From Nemertoderma westbladi (taxonomy: Eukaryota; Xenacoelomorpha; Nemertodermatida; Nemertodermatidae), in contig JAUCBJ010008295.1 of assembly GCA_032718475.1 (NCBI GenBank), forward strand, positions 1-64,000: 64,000 bases of DNA, given 5' to 3'. Each line of letters opens with the position of its first letter. Position 1 is the first letter of the stretch. The notes beneath the pieces are model-generated. The model saw only the letters and a list, made by a program, of their open reading frames with translations, searched no databases and had not been told where the DNA came from. Position numbers and translations under genes: made by a program. Below are positions 23,701 through 35,120 of this stretch, in pieces.

Positions 23701-26700
23701 CAACTCTAGCCTACTTTCCCTCACTGTTCCCTTTAAATGTTGGACAGTCCCTTCCAACTCTCGGACCTGTTGGGAGGAGCGTATCTGATTCTCCTTCATC
23801 TCTCCAAGGAGAATATCCATCCCCCGCCGTCTCTCGTCTACCCAATCAACCGCCGAAACGGGATCCGCCAACGTCGTAGCGGGCAGACAAGGGACAACGG
23901 GCGACAAATTCGGAATATTTCGCTCGGGGTCCAGGACCTGAACTGTCTCTCGGGCAGTTCTACGGGGCACAGGTAGCTTAGTGCTATGTAGAGGGAACTT
24001 ATAGGTAGTCTCAGGGAGCACAGGTATGTCTATCACCGAAGGGGTGATTTCAAGAACAGGCCTAATTATTTCAGGCTCATCTACTATAGTAGGGAGTCTT
24101 TCTATTTTAATTATTGGGTCTGTGGGCTCTGTACTACCCAAGTTGGTGCTATTTAGTTGCCTTCTAACAGCTGGAGGCAAATCAGGCAATTTCTGACGGT
24201 GGAATGTTCTTTTACGTCTACTTGGACGAGATCTATTTCCCTTGCCTTCAGTATCGGTGGTATCGCCTTCCTCAGATGATGTATACCCCTGTCTCTTGGG
24301 AGTAGATCGACTCATCATCTGCATATTGCTCGCTGTTAACTGTTTATTGAAGTTGTCCTGCTTTTCTTGAAGAATTTCCAACTCTAGTTGGGTTGCCTCT
24401 TCAGATGCCCTCCGTTCTGCTTCTACCACTGCCTCTGCTGTTGCCAGTGCCGCCTTTCTTTCTGCTTCGGCCGCTGCCTCTGCCGCTGCCTCTGCCGCTT
24501 TTGCCTTGGCCGCTGCCGCCTTTCTTTCTGCTTCTGCAGCTGCCACTGCTGCTGCTACTGCCGCTGCCTTTCTGTCTTCTATACGTTTTTTCTTTACTTG
24601 TTCTTCCTGTACCTTAACGACGCGGAGTTGTTCATCGAATTTAGCTTGATTAGCCGCTAACCTATCCACGTCGATGGCGTCAAGCACACGCTGTGCTCCT
24701 TCACTATTAGGGCTAAGTCCCTCTAGTCTTCTCCGCAACTCTTCATCACCTACAAAACGTTGATAGTCTGACAGATAGATGTCAATGGCATCCCTCTTAT
24801 GCGGTTTCTCTGCCGTCGCTTCACTTTCCACTTGGGAAAAAGTAGCGTCTGTTGATTCTCCATGGGTTGAGCGCTCCTCCAACTGAGCTTTCCACTGAGC
24901 TGCTCCTTGAACCTGGCGACTCACCCGTTGAAACCAAGTCTTTACGGCAACTTGCAACGACGTGTCTTGTCTTCTTTTAGAAGCCTCCTCAAAGGCGGAT
25001 AAGATTAGCCTAATCCGCAGAACTCTTTCTCTAACTTGATAAAGCAGCGATCCCTGCTCTTGAGGTCCTTGAGGTTGTTGAAACAGTTGTCTCTCTACTC
25101 GCTCCATAGAGCTGAAGAATCCCTGTGCGTATCCGGCTGCGGACCTCTTCCATACAGCTGGATCGATGGTTTCCTTGGCTACTCCCATCCGGTGTATGTC
25201 TTCCCAGGCAGCCTCTGATAAATCAAACGGGAGTCCGGGTCCGGGGAAGTTCCATTGCGACTCGACAATAGACTTCAGTTCTTCACTAGTGTCGCTTGCG
25301 TCCTTCTGGGCTCCTCTCTGATGACTCCGAGGCGCACCCATGAGGCGGACGCTGTCCCACCACCCTTGGGGCCAGTCCGACTGATGTTTTATCAGACCGG
25401 GCCGGAGGGTAGCCCGATGCTTCCCGGGTTCACTTTTCAATCCCCCGATCACACCGGCACAACTCGTCGGTGTAGCCAGATGGTCGGCTACTGTCAACTT
25501 GCTGTGGCCTGACTGTACATTGAGCCAACTCAGAGAGTCAACCGGCGGGTGGACCAGTCGATAGCGATCGAGCATCAAGGTCGCCCTTGAGCCAAACCGA
25601 CGGTCTTGTCCCAAGCGGGCTTGCGCTACCCACATTGGAATATTGACCGTTTTCACCCGCCTCGCCGGCAGTATTGAGGGGAAGTCGGTTCCACAAACAA
25701 TACTGACTAGCTCGAAAGCTAGGAACAAGTAACCACTTACCCGTCCTGTACACGTGTACTCAACAGATGCTCACGAAATCGAGTACACTACGGTAAACAC
25801 AAAATCTGACACATACCACGCACACACAGAGGACATAATCGGGAAGACAAAATCAGAGGGGACAAAATTGTATCGACTAATAAAGTCGAGAGTACTTTAT
25901 TTTACCGACAGGGTAAAATAACTTTGTGTGCACAAAGTATGCTGGGGCGCAGTAAAATATGGTCCTACTAATAACCGGCGGCGACTGAACCAACCGGCAA
26001 GGTTTCCCACACTCACTCGCAGTGGCCATACACACACTCACGTATACCACGTACACACACAAACCACAGATTCCAGAGTATCATTCATTCGGACCACACG
26101 ACAACGCCAACCCCTCCTTGCAGCCGATATTCCGGGTGCCACCTCCATTCCAATAGTAGTACCAACAGAATCATCAGAACCTGTCCATTCCGATGCAACA
26201 CCTCCATTCCAATAGTGCTACCCTGGGAAAAAACACGTTTTGGCAACCGATCGGGGACAGTACAGAGTCTGGTCAACTCATACATACCAAACATAGACCT
26301 ACCACATAGACCACATAAACCACAGATCACACTAAGCCACCACCCCTACTGTGTACAGGACTGGCAGTACGGCAACAGGCCGACTAGACGGTACCACGGC
26401 ACCATGTTGATTCATGGTTCGTAAGACACGAGGGCCTTCAGTAACTCCCTTGCACTATAGCTACAATTTAACGTGCCCCCAGACCCTCACGAGCCCGCCG
26501 CCGCCTGTTCGGGACACCCCTATAGAGACCTCACCTCCTTAGGCATCCCGCGTAGCTATCTCTAGTTGACCGTTGACTTCTCGCCCAATCGATCTGGTGT
26601 TCTTCCACCGCGATCAATAACCCAGCGAGCACGGCTGCAGGAAGGATGAGAAGGGGATCCGTATAAACCGCATCCGTCATCTCTGCTCCGCTCTCGGGTG

Positions 26701-26995
26701 TCAGCTCTACAGTATCCTCACTACTGGAGCTGCTGGGCCGCTGAGGAATAAGTTCTTGACTAGTGGGTTGTTGCTGTTCCGCTGCCTTTTGGTCCCGCTT
26801 GACCTGAGCTCGAGTGCCTATGATAGACCTACGATGTTGGACCAGCCTAGGTTCTGTTATTACTACTGGAGGGATGACCTTCCTCACAGTGGGAGGTGAA
26901 CTGGATTTACGACCAGACGGTTGTACGTCTCTATCTGAGTCGCAGATAGTTACATCTAATAAACTGTCTGACAGGTTCTGCTTAGTATCAGACAT
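20769..26995 (-). pseudogene. BEL/Pao gag-pol, broken (copy 2)
   Basis: The gag ATG at 26995 (MSDTKQNLSDSLLDVT) is followed by about 150 codons, then the foreign insertion 25293-26544. Gag resumes at EELKSIVESQWNFPG (about 25290) and runs through the Ala-rich helix and the DUF1759-like domain (FNGDEMKWLPFNEYY, near 23340-23290). Frameshifts near 22600 and in the 22140-22010 stretch split the zinc-knuckle/linker region (CVLCDGPHRLNAC, CYNCLRRGHQRRTC). The protease motif LLDSGSTGTF is at about 21985. After SSDND (about 21420) one deletion removes RT and RNase H, resuming at LSSNVDQWRYCP. A second, after HYSRTK (near 20950), removes the integrase, resuming at KPGIVF. It cannot encode a working polyprotein. 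Confidence 0.9.
25293..26544. other. 1.25 kb insertion of unknown origin in copy 2 gag
   Basis: Copies 1 and 3 read straight through this point in gag, so the segment is an insertion. No clean target duplication or inverted termini are visible. It contains two direct copies of CCTCCATTCCAATAGT (about 26142 and 26205), a CACACA-rich part (26030-26070) and, on the minus strand, an open frame that joins gag (start about 25728) whose added residues match nothing I recognise. It could be a solo LTR or captured DNA. Confidence 0.55.
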
Positions 26996-29210
26996 GACTA
27001 GGTATGTACAGTTGAATGCCTACTGCTATATTACAGTCTAAGCAAGTCTAGTAACTCAGTATGAACTGCTAGCCTAGTAATTAATTACCGTTACTGCTAC
27101 TCAGTGTAGCGTGATATATATATAATATATTAGAATACCGGTATACTTATAGTATATATAACTATATAAGTATTATTACAGACTAGGTTTATCACAGAAT
27201 ACCGGTATAATTTTAGCACAAATATATATAAATATATAATAGGCCTATCGGAATACCGGTATACAGCTTACAGTTTGTAGGATATATAATTCTGAAATAG
27301 AATTAATTACAAGTACCGGTATAATTTCAGCCTAGATTTATAGAAATAAAGATAATAGGCCTATCGTAAATACCGGTATATCAATTATTTCAAATAATTG
27401 AATTTCTGTTACTTTAGGGTTACTTTGTTACTTTACTTACTTTATTACCGTTATTTGAGCAGTAATCCAACTGATATTGGGACCTAATGGTTGTATGGTA
27501 GGCCTACTATTTATAAATCGTTAGATTTGATTTATAATATATATATACCCGTTTTAATGGGTTTTGTCAATGTTTGAAATAAATGTTATTATTTCTGGGG
27601 GTAATCACTACACAAAGCGGTGCGCTTTCAATGAAGTGTTACTTATGAGACACTAAAACAAATAATACTAATTTACCTAAGTTACTTAATACTACAAATT
27701 ACGTACAATTCGGGTGAGATTACAATCTCTAAATAAACACAAAAATTTACAAAAACACAAAATACGAATTTTTAGGGTAATTTTACAAGAAGTCTACAAA
27801 CCAGCCTAACAAAGGGTTAGAAAACCGGTTATTACAACGGACAGGGTACTACGGTATTTGAAATAATAAGTAGTAGTAAATACACTGCGTTGTCTAGATA
27901 GGAAAATACCACCGCCTGACGACCTATAGCCGTATCGCTATAGGTTCTACGTTATGTATCACGGAGTGTTCCTACCTAGAAGTTAATAGAGCTAATCGAA
28001 TGTGCCTATCAACCACTTTACAACACAAATATAATGCCTACACTAATTACTTTCGGAAAGCACTGTACACTAAACCCTAAATTAGGTACGAGTACTTGTA
28101 CAACAGATAATCAGTAGTTAAATATACTTGAACAGCTAAAAGAACCACGGCATCTGCTGGAGTGACCGATGCACAAAATCACCAGTCTTTACCTACGCCG
28201 AGCAGCCCGTGTAGTACCGGGGTTAATTTAACTATAGCGGTATGTATAACAAACACAATTACTGTAGGAACAAACTTGGGGAATGAATGTTGCGAATAAT
28301 CGCATAAACTCTGAATAATAAATATTACGCTACGCGTACAAACTACTCAAACAAAATACAGACCGAACACTGACAGACTACTATCAAGCCTAAACAAACT
28401 ACAGGTACATGCAGACTCCGAAATGATTAGGGAGTATGCGCTCTAACCCAGTAGTGCGACTTATTCTTTAGTTGGGGGTTTACCTTACCGCGTTCGCTGC
28501 CCCTACTTCCTAACCGTACTTAATCGGACAGAGTGATCTACACACGCTGCAATCCGCTCAGACCTAATAACAGCCAGACAACTATCCAGCCTACAAATTA
28601 TCTAAATAAAATTATACGCTACCCGTACAGACTTACACAAACAAAGTACAGACTAAACGATGGCAGACTACTCTCAAGCCTAAATAAACCACAGGACATG
28701 CAGACTCCGAAATGATTAGGGAGTATGCGCTCTAACCCAGTAGTGCGACTTATTCTTTAGTTGGGGGTTTACCTTACCGCGTTCGCTGCCCCTACTGCCT
28801 AACCGTACTTAATCGGACAGGTGCTCTACACACACTGCAATTCGTTCGGACTTAACAGCAATCAGACAACAGCTCAGCCTACAAATCGTCTGTACAATCT
28901 GATCAGGCTTACACGCCTTCTGTTCAATACTGGCCTACAAATAAATAAAACTTGACAGAAATAAGTAAAATCTCAATAAAAAATCAGGGCGGCCGTTCCC
29001 TGATTAAGTACTAAGACCTACCGGTATACAACTATCAAAATCGAATAATACTGCTGTACCTGTACTGCTGTAGGTACCGGTCCGAGTGGTTAGGTAGTCA
29101 GGCCTACTGGTACCGGTTCTGGCAGTTGGGCCTACTGACCTACAGATGTACCGGTTGACCGGTACTTTCAACTTTATTGCTTACTGCAACAAAGAAGCTA
29201 TATCCTTTAA
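26996..29210 (-). other. 5' leader of BEL/Pao copy 2
   Basis: Collinear with the leaders of copies 1 and 3. ACCGGT palindromes occur at 27137, 27201, 27255, 27315 and 27372 (pitch 54-64 bp). The 288-bp direct duplication is seen as ggagtatgcg at 28431 and 28719, with nearly identical cores. No recognisable TGG-type primer binding site lies next to the LTR. No gene. Confidence 0.8.
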
Positions 29211-30447
29211 TGTTCGCGCTTTCAGACCTTTGGCAGTTTAACCCACCAAATTAAGATGTCTTCTAGATATTAAATCAGTTTTTAGTCTATGACAAGTATT
29301 TGATTCACTACACTAGTCGAAACCAATCCGTGCGCGACCATTCACCCGCTGGAGATTCCCGGGAGATTGGGTTCGACGGTTTAATTTTATTGCTATGTAA
29401 GCCTAATGTATTATTCGACTGACAGTATTATATAATCTCTGACAATATTATTCACCTTCGGTAATATTAACAGTTCCTTTAGGACGTGGCGCTTTATCTA
29501 TATAAACAGAGTTATGACTTAAACTACTCACAACGATATGGCTTAATTATAATTCACATATATGGCGCATTCTTTAGGAATTGCTTCTTTAACAGACTCA
29601 CTCATACACAATGCTGCACAATACTGCACACTAATCTGCCAATCTTCACTGATTTTAGTCACATATAAAAGGAACACAGACTGAATCATGTAGGGTCTAT
29701 CAAATAACATTAGATTCACTTCAAACCACTTTAACATAAGTCACAATCGTTATTGGTAACCTTTCTCTCTTACCTTCGGTATATCAAGAATATTGGGTTT
29801 CGGGGTTATTTATCGTTATTCCAAATATAATAATTCATCAACCATATTATGAAGAACTGACGGTAAATAGCAGTATAAAACAACAATGAAAACACTGATT
29901 GTTATGAGTTTGCAATGTTTCAGCAGTCAGTATGTATGATCAGTTAGCAGTGATTCCATGAGTCAGGTAGTTAAAGGATATATGTCCTTGTAATTAAACC
30001 TACTAGTGTAAGACTAAAAACAGTAAAGCACAAAATACTTCCAAGCCGTTCTTTCTTTGGCTCAGGACTGAATGTAAACACTGCACATAGGCATTGCGTC
30101 ATTTCTCGGAAATTTTCTGTACAAGGAGCCACAAAAACGCTCTAATTGGCTGACTGAACTGAGAGACGCCGTAGAACAAAGGAAATCAACACGTATGAAT
30201 GTCAGCTGTTAACCGTAGTCATAGTAACTACTGTTCAAGAGTAGCTATCACCCCTTTGCGTCACGAATTGCCATAGAATCATAAAATATGCCTTTCACAG
30301 TACACATACGGAGGAAATAGGTCTTAGATCCTCTAAAAACACCGATACAGCAATAATACGGTCTCTTACACTTATTAAATCAACTACAGAGTATTTTAAT
30401 GTAAAAGATAATAAAAATAACGGGGCAATTCAGCAAAGGCTTTTACA
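29211..30447 (-). repeat. 5' LTR of BEL/Pao copy 2
   Basis: 1237 bp with TG...CA ends, closely similar to the 16517-17754 LTR and to the copy 3 LTRs. It retains an open 64-codon LTR ORF (29543-29737, minus). Confidence 0.92.
29543..29737 (-). CDS. Small LTR-encoded ORF (64 aa), copy 2
   Basis: ATG-initiated frame MLKWFEVNLMLFDRPYMIQS onwards, ending ECAIYVNYN. The same frame, with amino-acid changes (for example ETDNEAF against ESVKEAI), is open in both copy 3 LTRs and partly in copy 1 (with PMLFSRPYVSQ). No domain is recognised. It may be a real LTR-encoded peptide or a chance frame in a conserved LTR. Confidence 0.3.
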   Translation of the reverse strand: MLKWFEVNLMLFDRPYMIQSVFLLYVTKISEDWQISVQYCAALCMSESVKEAIPKECAIYVNYN

Positions 30448-31619
30448 GGATGAAAATAGTTTGTAGGCGGGGGTCCAGTAAGCTTCCTGTCCCTGTCCAT
30501 ATGACACAGTATAGGACATAAACACCACTACTTTCTTTCATTTTACTGACTTCTGCATACCGTTCATCACATGCTGTAGATAATCATATAGGCGTCGCTT
30601 TTTATTCATTCATTAGCTACACAGCTACAGGCGTTTGAAAAAGGTGTCTTAGTCGATATTGCACTAGATAGGCCTACACTTCAACTTTATAGTGATTTGT
30701 TTATACTCGACTTGGTTGAACGGCCTATAGGTAGTTGGCATTATTACTTAAATAGCTTTAATTAAATATGCTTATAATGTATTTATGATATTGAACTTTT
30801 CTTTTTAGTCAGTATTTTAGGTATCTATAGTAGTATTTCGTTTTTGCATGCATTACATTATTACATATTGTAGGTATAATATTGTAAACTGTATACTATA
30901 AGTAGAATGCATCCATTTAAATCACATACGTAATTAAAATTAATAATTAGTCGTGTAATAATTCGATTTTATGGGCGAATGTTTGCTTGGTGTTAATTTT
31001 TGTTTTTAATTTTTTAATTATAACTATATAGTGCATTTTCATTATAATATACTTAATATTTTGTAATTGGGTAAATGGTGACTGGAGTAATATGCTTGCC
31101 CGTCTAGTCACCATCTACACAGAGTATGTTTTATTCAAAATAATTAATATATACAGTAGATACACTATATTTACATGATATGTCCATATATAATACTGTA
31201 TATTTTATTTATACTAGTTATGTGCATGCTCTGTGTGGAAACTGTTCATAAACAATAAGTACTGATGGAAAGCTGGATATGCAAGGATTCCGAATATACT
31301 GTATAACACAAACGGAATTTCGACGTAAAATAGCTAGGATATGAGGGTTCAAAAGGCTATTGAGGGTTCAAAAGGCTATAACCACAAGGCTATTTTATTA
31401 TATTTAACAAATATACATAAATTTAATTTATTAAAATATATTTTTAATAATATTTAATAATAATTAATATTTTTAATTAAATTTATATAATATTCTGAAC
31501 ATTTTGATTATCCAATACACTATCTGAGCAACAATGCAATACCTGTTTAATCATACTCATACTATAGCTAATCATATATTAACTACTACTACTACTACTA
31601 GGATCGGCATGCTGCATTG
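30448..31619. other. AT-rich intergenic sequence, nothing recognised
   Basis: Very AT-rich, ending in a short ACT repeat (about 31580-31600). No credible frame. Confidence 0.5.
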
Positions 31620-32440
31620 CAGCTGCATTTTTAAGAATGCTGTGTCGGCTTGTCGACTAAATTGCGCCGCCACAACTCCCTATCACCCATGACATTTGCT
31701 AAATCATCCGCATCTTCAAGGCCAGTGTCCTTTAAGATGCGTCTCAAGAAAGTCATGGTCTGTCCACCATGCTTATTCACTCCATGAAGCTGCTAAAGTA
31801 CAAGATTATGCACTGGCTGGTCCTCACGGCGAAAGCAATGTCCTGCAAAGCGGAGGCGATTTTGTTCTAGTGTCAAAGCTTGGGGGAACCAATGAGACAC
31901 CTCCAATGTTATATAGTGTCTGGTTGAAGATGTGTGCATTTGTACTTGATACAATTAATCCGGCGTAGCATTCTTGTGAATGTGCCATCCAGAGATTTGG
32001 TGTCCTCAGCAGTTAGAGCCTAGCATGGACTCCCATGGAGGAGTACTGGAACTACTGCTGCTCCAAATAGTCGGACCTTAAGTTTCCGATTAATTCTCGG
32101 TGACTTCCAAATCCTGGAAAGCATATTCAAGGCTGCCCATGCCTTTCCCCTTACGTATTCGAAGGTCCTCACCTGACTTCCGGATCCATCATCCCAGGTA
32201 ACAGAAGTCGTCCACATGCTCAAGCATACCACCCTTTGAGCTTATGCTCATCGGATCAGTGACTTGCTGAGAACTTTCAAAGTTAACTGTCAAAATTTTG
32301 GTCTTTCTGGAGTTAATAAAAAGACCAACACTAGAAGCAGCATGTTCTAAATGAGCTGAGGAGCCGTTGGGCAGTTGGGCTCCCTCTATAGTGATTCTGA
32401 GAGTACTCCTAAGTCATCAGCAAATGTTCCAGAATATGGT
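31620..32440 (-). mobile_element. RTE-like LINE reverse transcriptase fragment
   Basis: On the minus strand the RT catalytic box reads FADDLGVLSES (about 32427-32395). It is followed, across stops and frameshifts, by FINSRKTKILTVNF, WDDGSGSQVRTFEYVRGKAW and INRKLKVRLFGAAVVPVLLH (32230-32025), then LTAEDTKSLDGTFTRMLRRI (about 32010-31950). This is the RT palm to thumb region and the start of the C-terminal tail of an RTE-type LINE. Start and end are approximate and the copy is decayed, with several stops. Confidence 0.72.
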
Positions 32441-33227
32441 GTAGGGTTATTAAATACTGTATAATGAAATAGCCTCATGCAGGTGCAAAACCATGCAACT
32501 TTTGAAAGCTATAATATCACAGCTATTTCCCAACCAAATTAAAATGTTGTTACATTTGGAATTCTTGCACGTCCGGCCAGCTTTCCATCGGTACCCTATA
32601 AAGTTGAAGAATAACGCGGTGTAGGTGCAATTTCACCGCAGACATATTTTTAGAACGCTTGTAGCCCCTCACAATAATCTTATAAAGTGCTACTCGATGT
32701 AGATTATAAGTCTTTGAGTAAACAGTTAATAATCTTTCACGTGGCACATGGCTGCCACAATATGTTTTTATTTTTTTTCTCCACATGGCCTGAGGCGTGG
32801 CTATGCCATTTTTGTTTGCTTTTGTTGCTTTATTTATAGGTAAAATGACCCACCGGCAGACGGGTGTGATTTATCAACGGCAGCCGTGTAAAAGCTTACC
32901 AACTAGTGTAATACTCAACCACTTGGATAGATGTTGAATTTCGCTCAATTGAAAATGAATAAAAAATGCGGTGTTTCGCGCTTACATTTTTTTTAAATCG
33001 AATGAACGATAATATAAAAATCTAAGTTCGCACCCGATCTAAGTTCGCGTCTAGGATCTAAGGTCGAACCACTATTATAGTACACCCCGGATCTAATTCC
33101 GTGTCTATGAAGTTCCCGTCCTGTAATATCTATAGATCTAGCGAAATATGCGAGTCCTGACAGCCTGAAGTCCTGGTCGGAAGTCAGAACGTCTGCTAAT
33201 CCTGTAATCAGATAAACTTTATTTGTA
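32441..33227. other. Intergenic, nothing recognised
   Basis: No convincing coding or repeat structure. A 78-codon minus frame (32550-32786) has no known features. Confidence 0.4.
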
Positions 33228-33500
33228 ATGCTGTACCGGTTACCGGTAGAGCAGTACTAGGTTTACTACTGTACAGTACTACAGAAGAGCGGTAATGCTG
33301 TAATGCTGTAATGCTAATGCAGTAATGTCTAAATACAGAAATACAGTCGACTGTTGACTGTAACTGGTAACTGTACCTGTGTACGACTGTAGCATTATAC
33401 CGATCCGGTAATATTACCGGTACTGGTACCAGGCACCAGGCAGCCAGGTACATATGTACATATTACTGTATTAATACAGTAATATCAGTATCAGATACTG
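33228..33500. promoter_or_regulatory. Palindrome-dense stretch directly upstream of the NAA50 gene
   Basis: Perfect or one-base-spaced palindromes follow each other: TACCGGTTACCGGTA near 33236, ACTGTACAGT near 33270, CCGGTAATATTACCGG (33405-33420), CTGGTACCAG (33423-33432), GTACATATGTAC (33448-33459), a perfect 26-bp palindrome (33460-33485) and CAGTATC-A-GATACTG (33486-33500). It ends 80 bp before the ATG, so it covers the likely promoter or 5' UTR. A role is inferred only from position. Confidence 0.4.
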
Positions 33501-33580
33501 AGATAGGCAGATAGGTGTCAGATTATAAATAAATACGGTAATTTAATTAGCCTACTGGTTAGCTGTAGGGTTATGCAGTT

Positions 33581-34366
33581 ATGGGTAAAGACAAGGACGT
33601 ATCCGTATTATTCCCCAGCGTGACTTCATTCCCGAAGACGAACCCAACATCGACATGCTCCACCCCGGGGCGTTACGGTGGCCGTATAGACCTGGGAACT
33701 ATAACCCAACACAATCTGCAGCAACTGAAACGACTCAACCAGGTGGTATTCCCGGTGGCCTATAACGAGAAGTTCTACATCGACGTTCTGCATGTTGGAG
33801 ACCTCGCCAAACTCGCCTACTTTAACGACATTGCAGTCGGCGCTGTTTGCTGTCGAATCGACACCTCCAACAACCAACGTCGTCTCTACATAATGACTCT
33901 GGGGTGTCTGGCGGCTTACCGTAATATGGGAATCGGTAAGGTGATGGTTGATCACGTGTTGAGTTTGTGTGAGACAGACGGGAAGATGGACGGCGTCTAC
34001 CTCCACGTGCAGATAAGCAACGATAGCGCGATCGAATTCTATAGACGGTTCGGGTTCGAGATAATCGATGTCCGCGAGAACTATTACAAGAGGATTGAGC
34101 CACCGGATGCTTATGTTCTACAGAAAACGTTGCGAGGGACCCCGCCCAAACCGTTGTCGTGGCCTAACAGGGTGGATAACGGGGTAGATGTGGATAGGGG
34201 GGGTGGGGTGGAGAACGGGATAGAGGGGGGCAGAGAGGGTGGAGTGGAGAATGGGAATGCCGATAACGTGGCAGAAGCACCCGTTACTCCGGTAGAGAAT
34301 GGTTTAGATAAATCGAACATCAGTGAACCGACTCTGACCGATAACTGCGTTGAATCAACTGATTAG
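33581..34366 (+). CDS. NAA50: N-alpha-acetyltransferase 50 (NatE catalytic subunit), single exon
   Basis: A GNAT-family enzyme that transfers acetyl from acetyl-CoA to the N-terminus of Met-starting proteins, acting with the NatA complex at the ribosome and in sister-chromatid cohesion (family knowledge). Residues 35-185 match human NAA50 with a constant offset of 30. The substrate pocket F57-P58-V59 and Y61 (VVFPVAYNEKFY), Y103 (LYIMTLGC) and catalytic H142 (YLHVQISN), and the acetyl-CoA loop R114-NMGIG are all intact. The ATG at 33581 adds about 30 residues before the usual start. The C-terminus carries an extra roughly 75-residue low-complexity tail with GVEN/GVDVDRGGGVENG motifs. No intron interrupts the domain, unlike the multi-exon vertebrate gene, so it may be a functional retrogene or a lineage that lost introns. 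No poly(A) tail or target duplication was seen. Confidence 0.93.
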   Translation: MGKDKDVSVLFPSVTSFPKTNPTSTCSTPGRYGGRIDLGTITQHNLQQLKRLNQVVFPVAYNEKFYIDVLHVGDLAKLAYFNDIAVGAVCCRIDTSNNQRRLYIMTLGCLAAYRNMGIGKVMVDHVLSLCETDGKMDGVYLHVQISNDSAIEFYRRFGFEIIDVRENYYKRIEPPDAYVLQKTLRGTPPKPLSWPNRVDNGVDVDRGGGVENGIEGGREGGVENGNADNVAEAPVTPVENGLDKSNISEPTLTDNCVESTD

Positions 34367-35120
34367 CAAAACGTTTCGATCCACCAAAGTGCTAATTTAT
34401 TGGCTTTAATATTTTATAAATTTGGAAGGAACTTGACTCTCTTTTTTTACCCCGCACCTGTACTAACTAGGTCTACCCTTTAATCCTACAGTATGTCTGT
34501 ATGATACAATATTATGTAGATATAATACAATAATGTTTAATTTGTTACAAGTTATTTGAGTTTTTCGATATTCCTGTCTCTTATATAAAAACTAATCGAT
34601 GTAATCTGCACAGATAAGGGCGGGACTTTCGACGCAATAAAAATTCTTTCTTCTCCAGGGGAAAATCGACGCAAATAACAGCTGATTACTCCTAAAAATA
34701 AAACTGTAACCTGTTCTATTAATTTTAGTTTATTGTTTTGATTAGAATAACGTGCCACTGTAACCTGCTCCTTTCCCTAAATTGAGAATTTCAAATTGAG
34801 ACTAGCTGAGATGGGATTCGCGTCGAAATTCCCCCCCACCCCCCTGTCTCAATCTGGTGACCGCAGTTAACCGTGGTGGGATTAATAAATGTTTTGCGAT
34901 TAAACGATAATTAATTACGTTATTAATTATCACATTGTAAAATTTCTGATCCGCCCAAGATCAGGAAAATAAAATTAAAACTCTAATATGTACAAACAGG
35001 AATAAATAATAAGAATATAGTTCATAGTATCAGCTGGTTTTGGCTGCGTTAAAAAAAAACACTAAATCTGCCTCACACAAGTAAAAATGGCCCACTATGA
35101 ATACACCATCTCAGCTATCA
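34367..35120. other. NAA50 3' flank, otherwise nothing recognised
   Basis: AT-rich, with a C-rich run near 34828-34842 and a near-perfect inverted repeat near 34908-34931. No gene. Confidence 0.5.
34636..34641 (+). terminator. Candidate poly(A) signal AATAAA downstream of NAA50
   Basis: First AATAAA after the stop codon, about 270 bp downstream. A second lies at 34968-34973 just after a CTGATC/GATCAG inverted repeat. The choice is a guess. Confidence 0.3.

Larger units (their letters stand above)
16517..30447 (-). mobile_element. BEL/Pao copy 2, rearranged, non-autonomous (13.9 kb)
   Basis: Bounded by two LTRs (16517-17754 and 29211-30447), each ending TG...CA. In transcription order (right to left) it holds the 5' LTR, a 2.2 kb leader, a gag-pol pseudogene, a 3' non-coding region, ORF3 and an ORF5 remnant, then the 3' LTR. 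Relative to copy 3 it lacks RT, RNase H, most of the integrase, ORF4 and most of ORF5, and has gained a 1.25 kb insertion in gag. The 5-bp flanks do not match (ttgtt before 16517, ggatg after 30447), so no target duplication is visible. Confidence 0.93.

Noticed and set aside
24388-24660. Cys-rich plus-strand frame (CRLSFCFCSCHCCC)
   Set aside because: Reverse of the Ala/Glu-rich coiled-coil codons of gag; the same shadow appears at 460-783 and 44705-44974.
33626-34320. Minus-strand frames opposite NAA50
   Set aside because: Shadows of the strongly conserved plus-strand gene, without family similarity.
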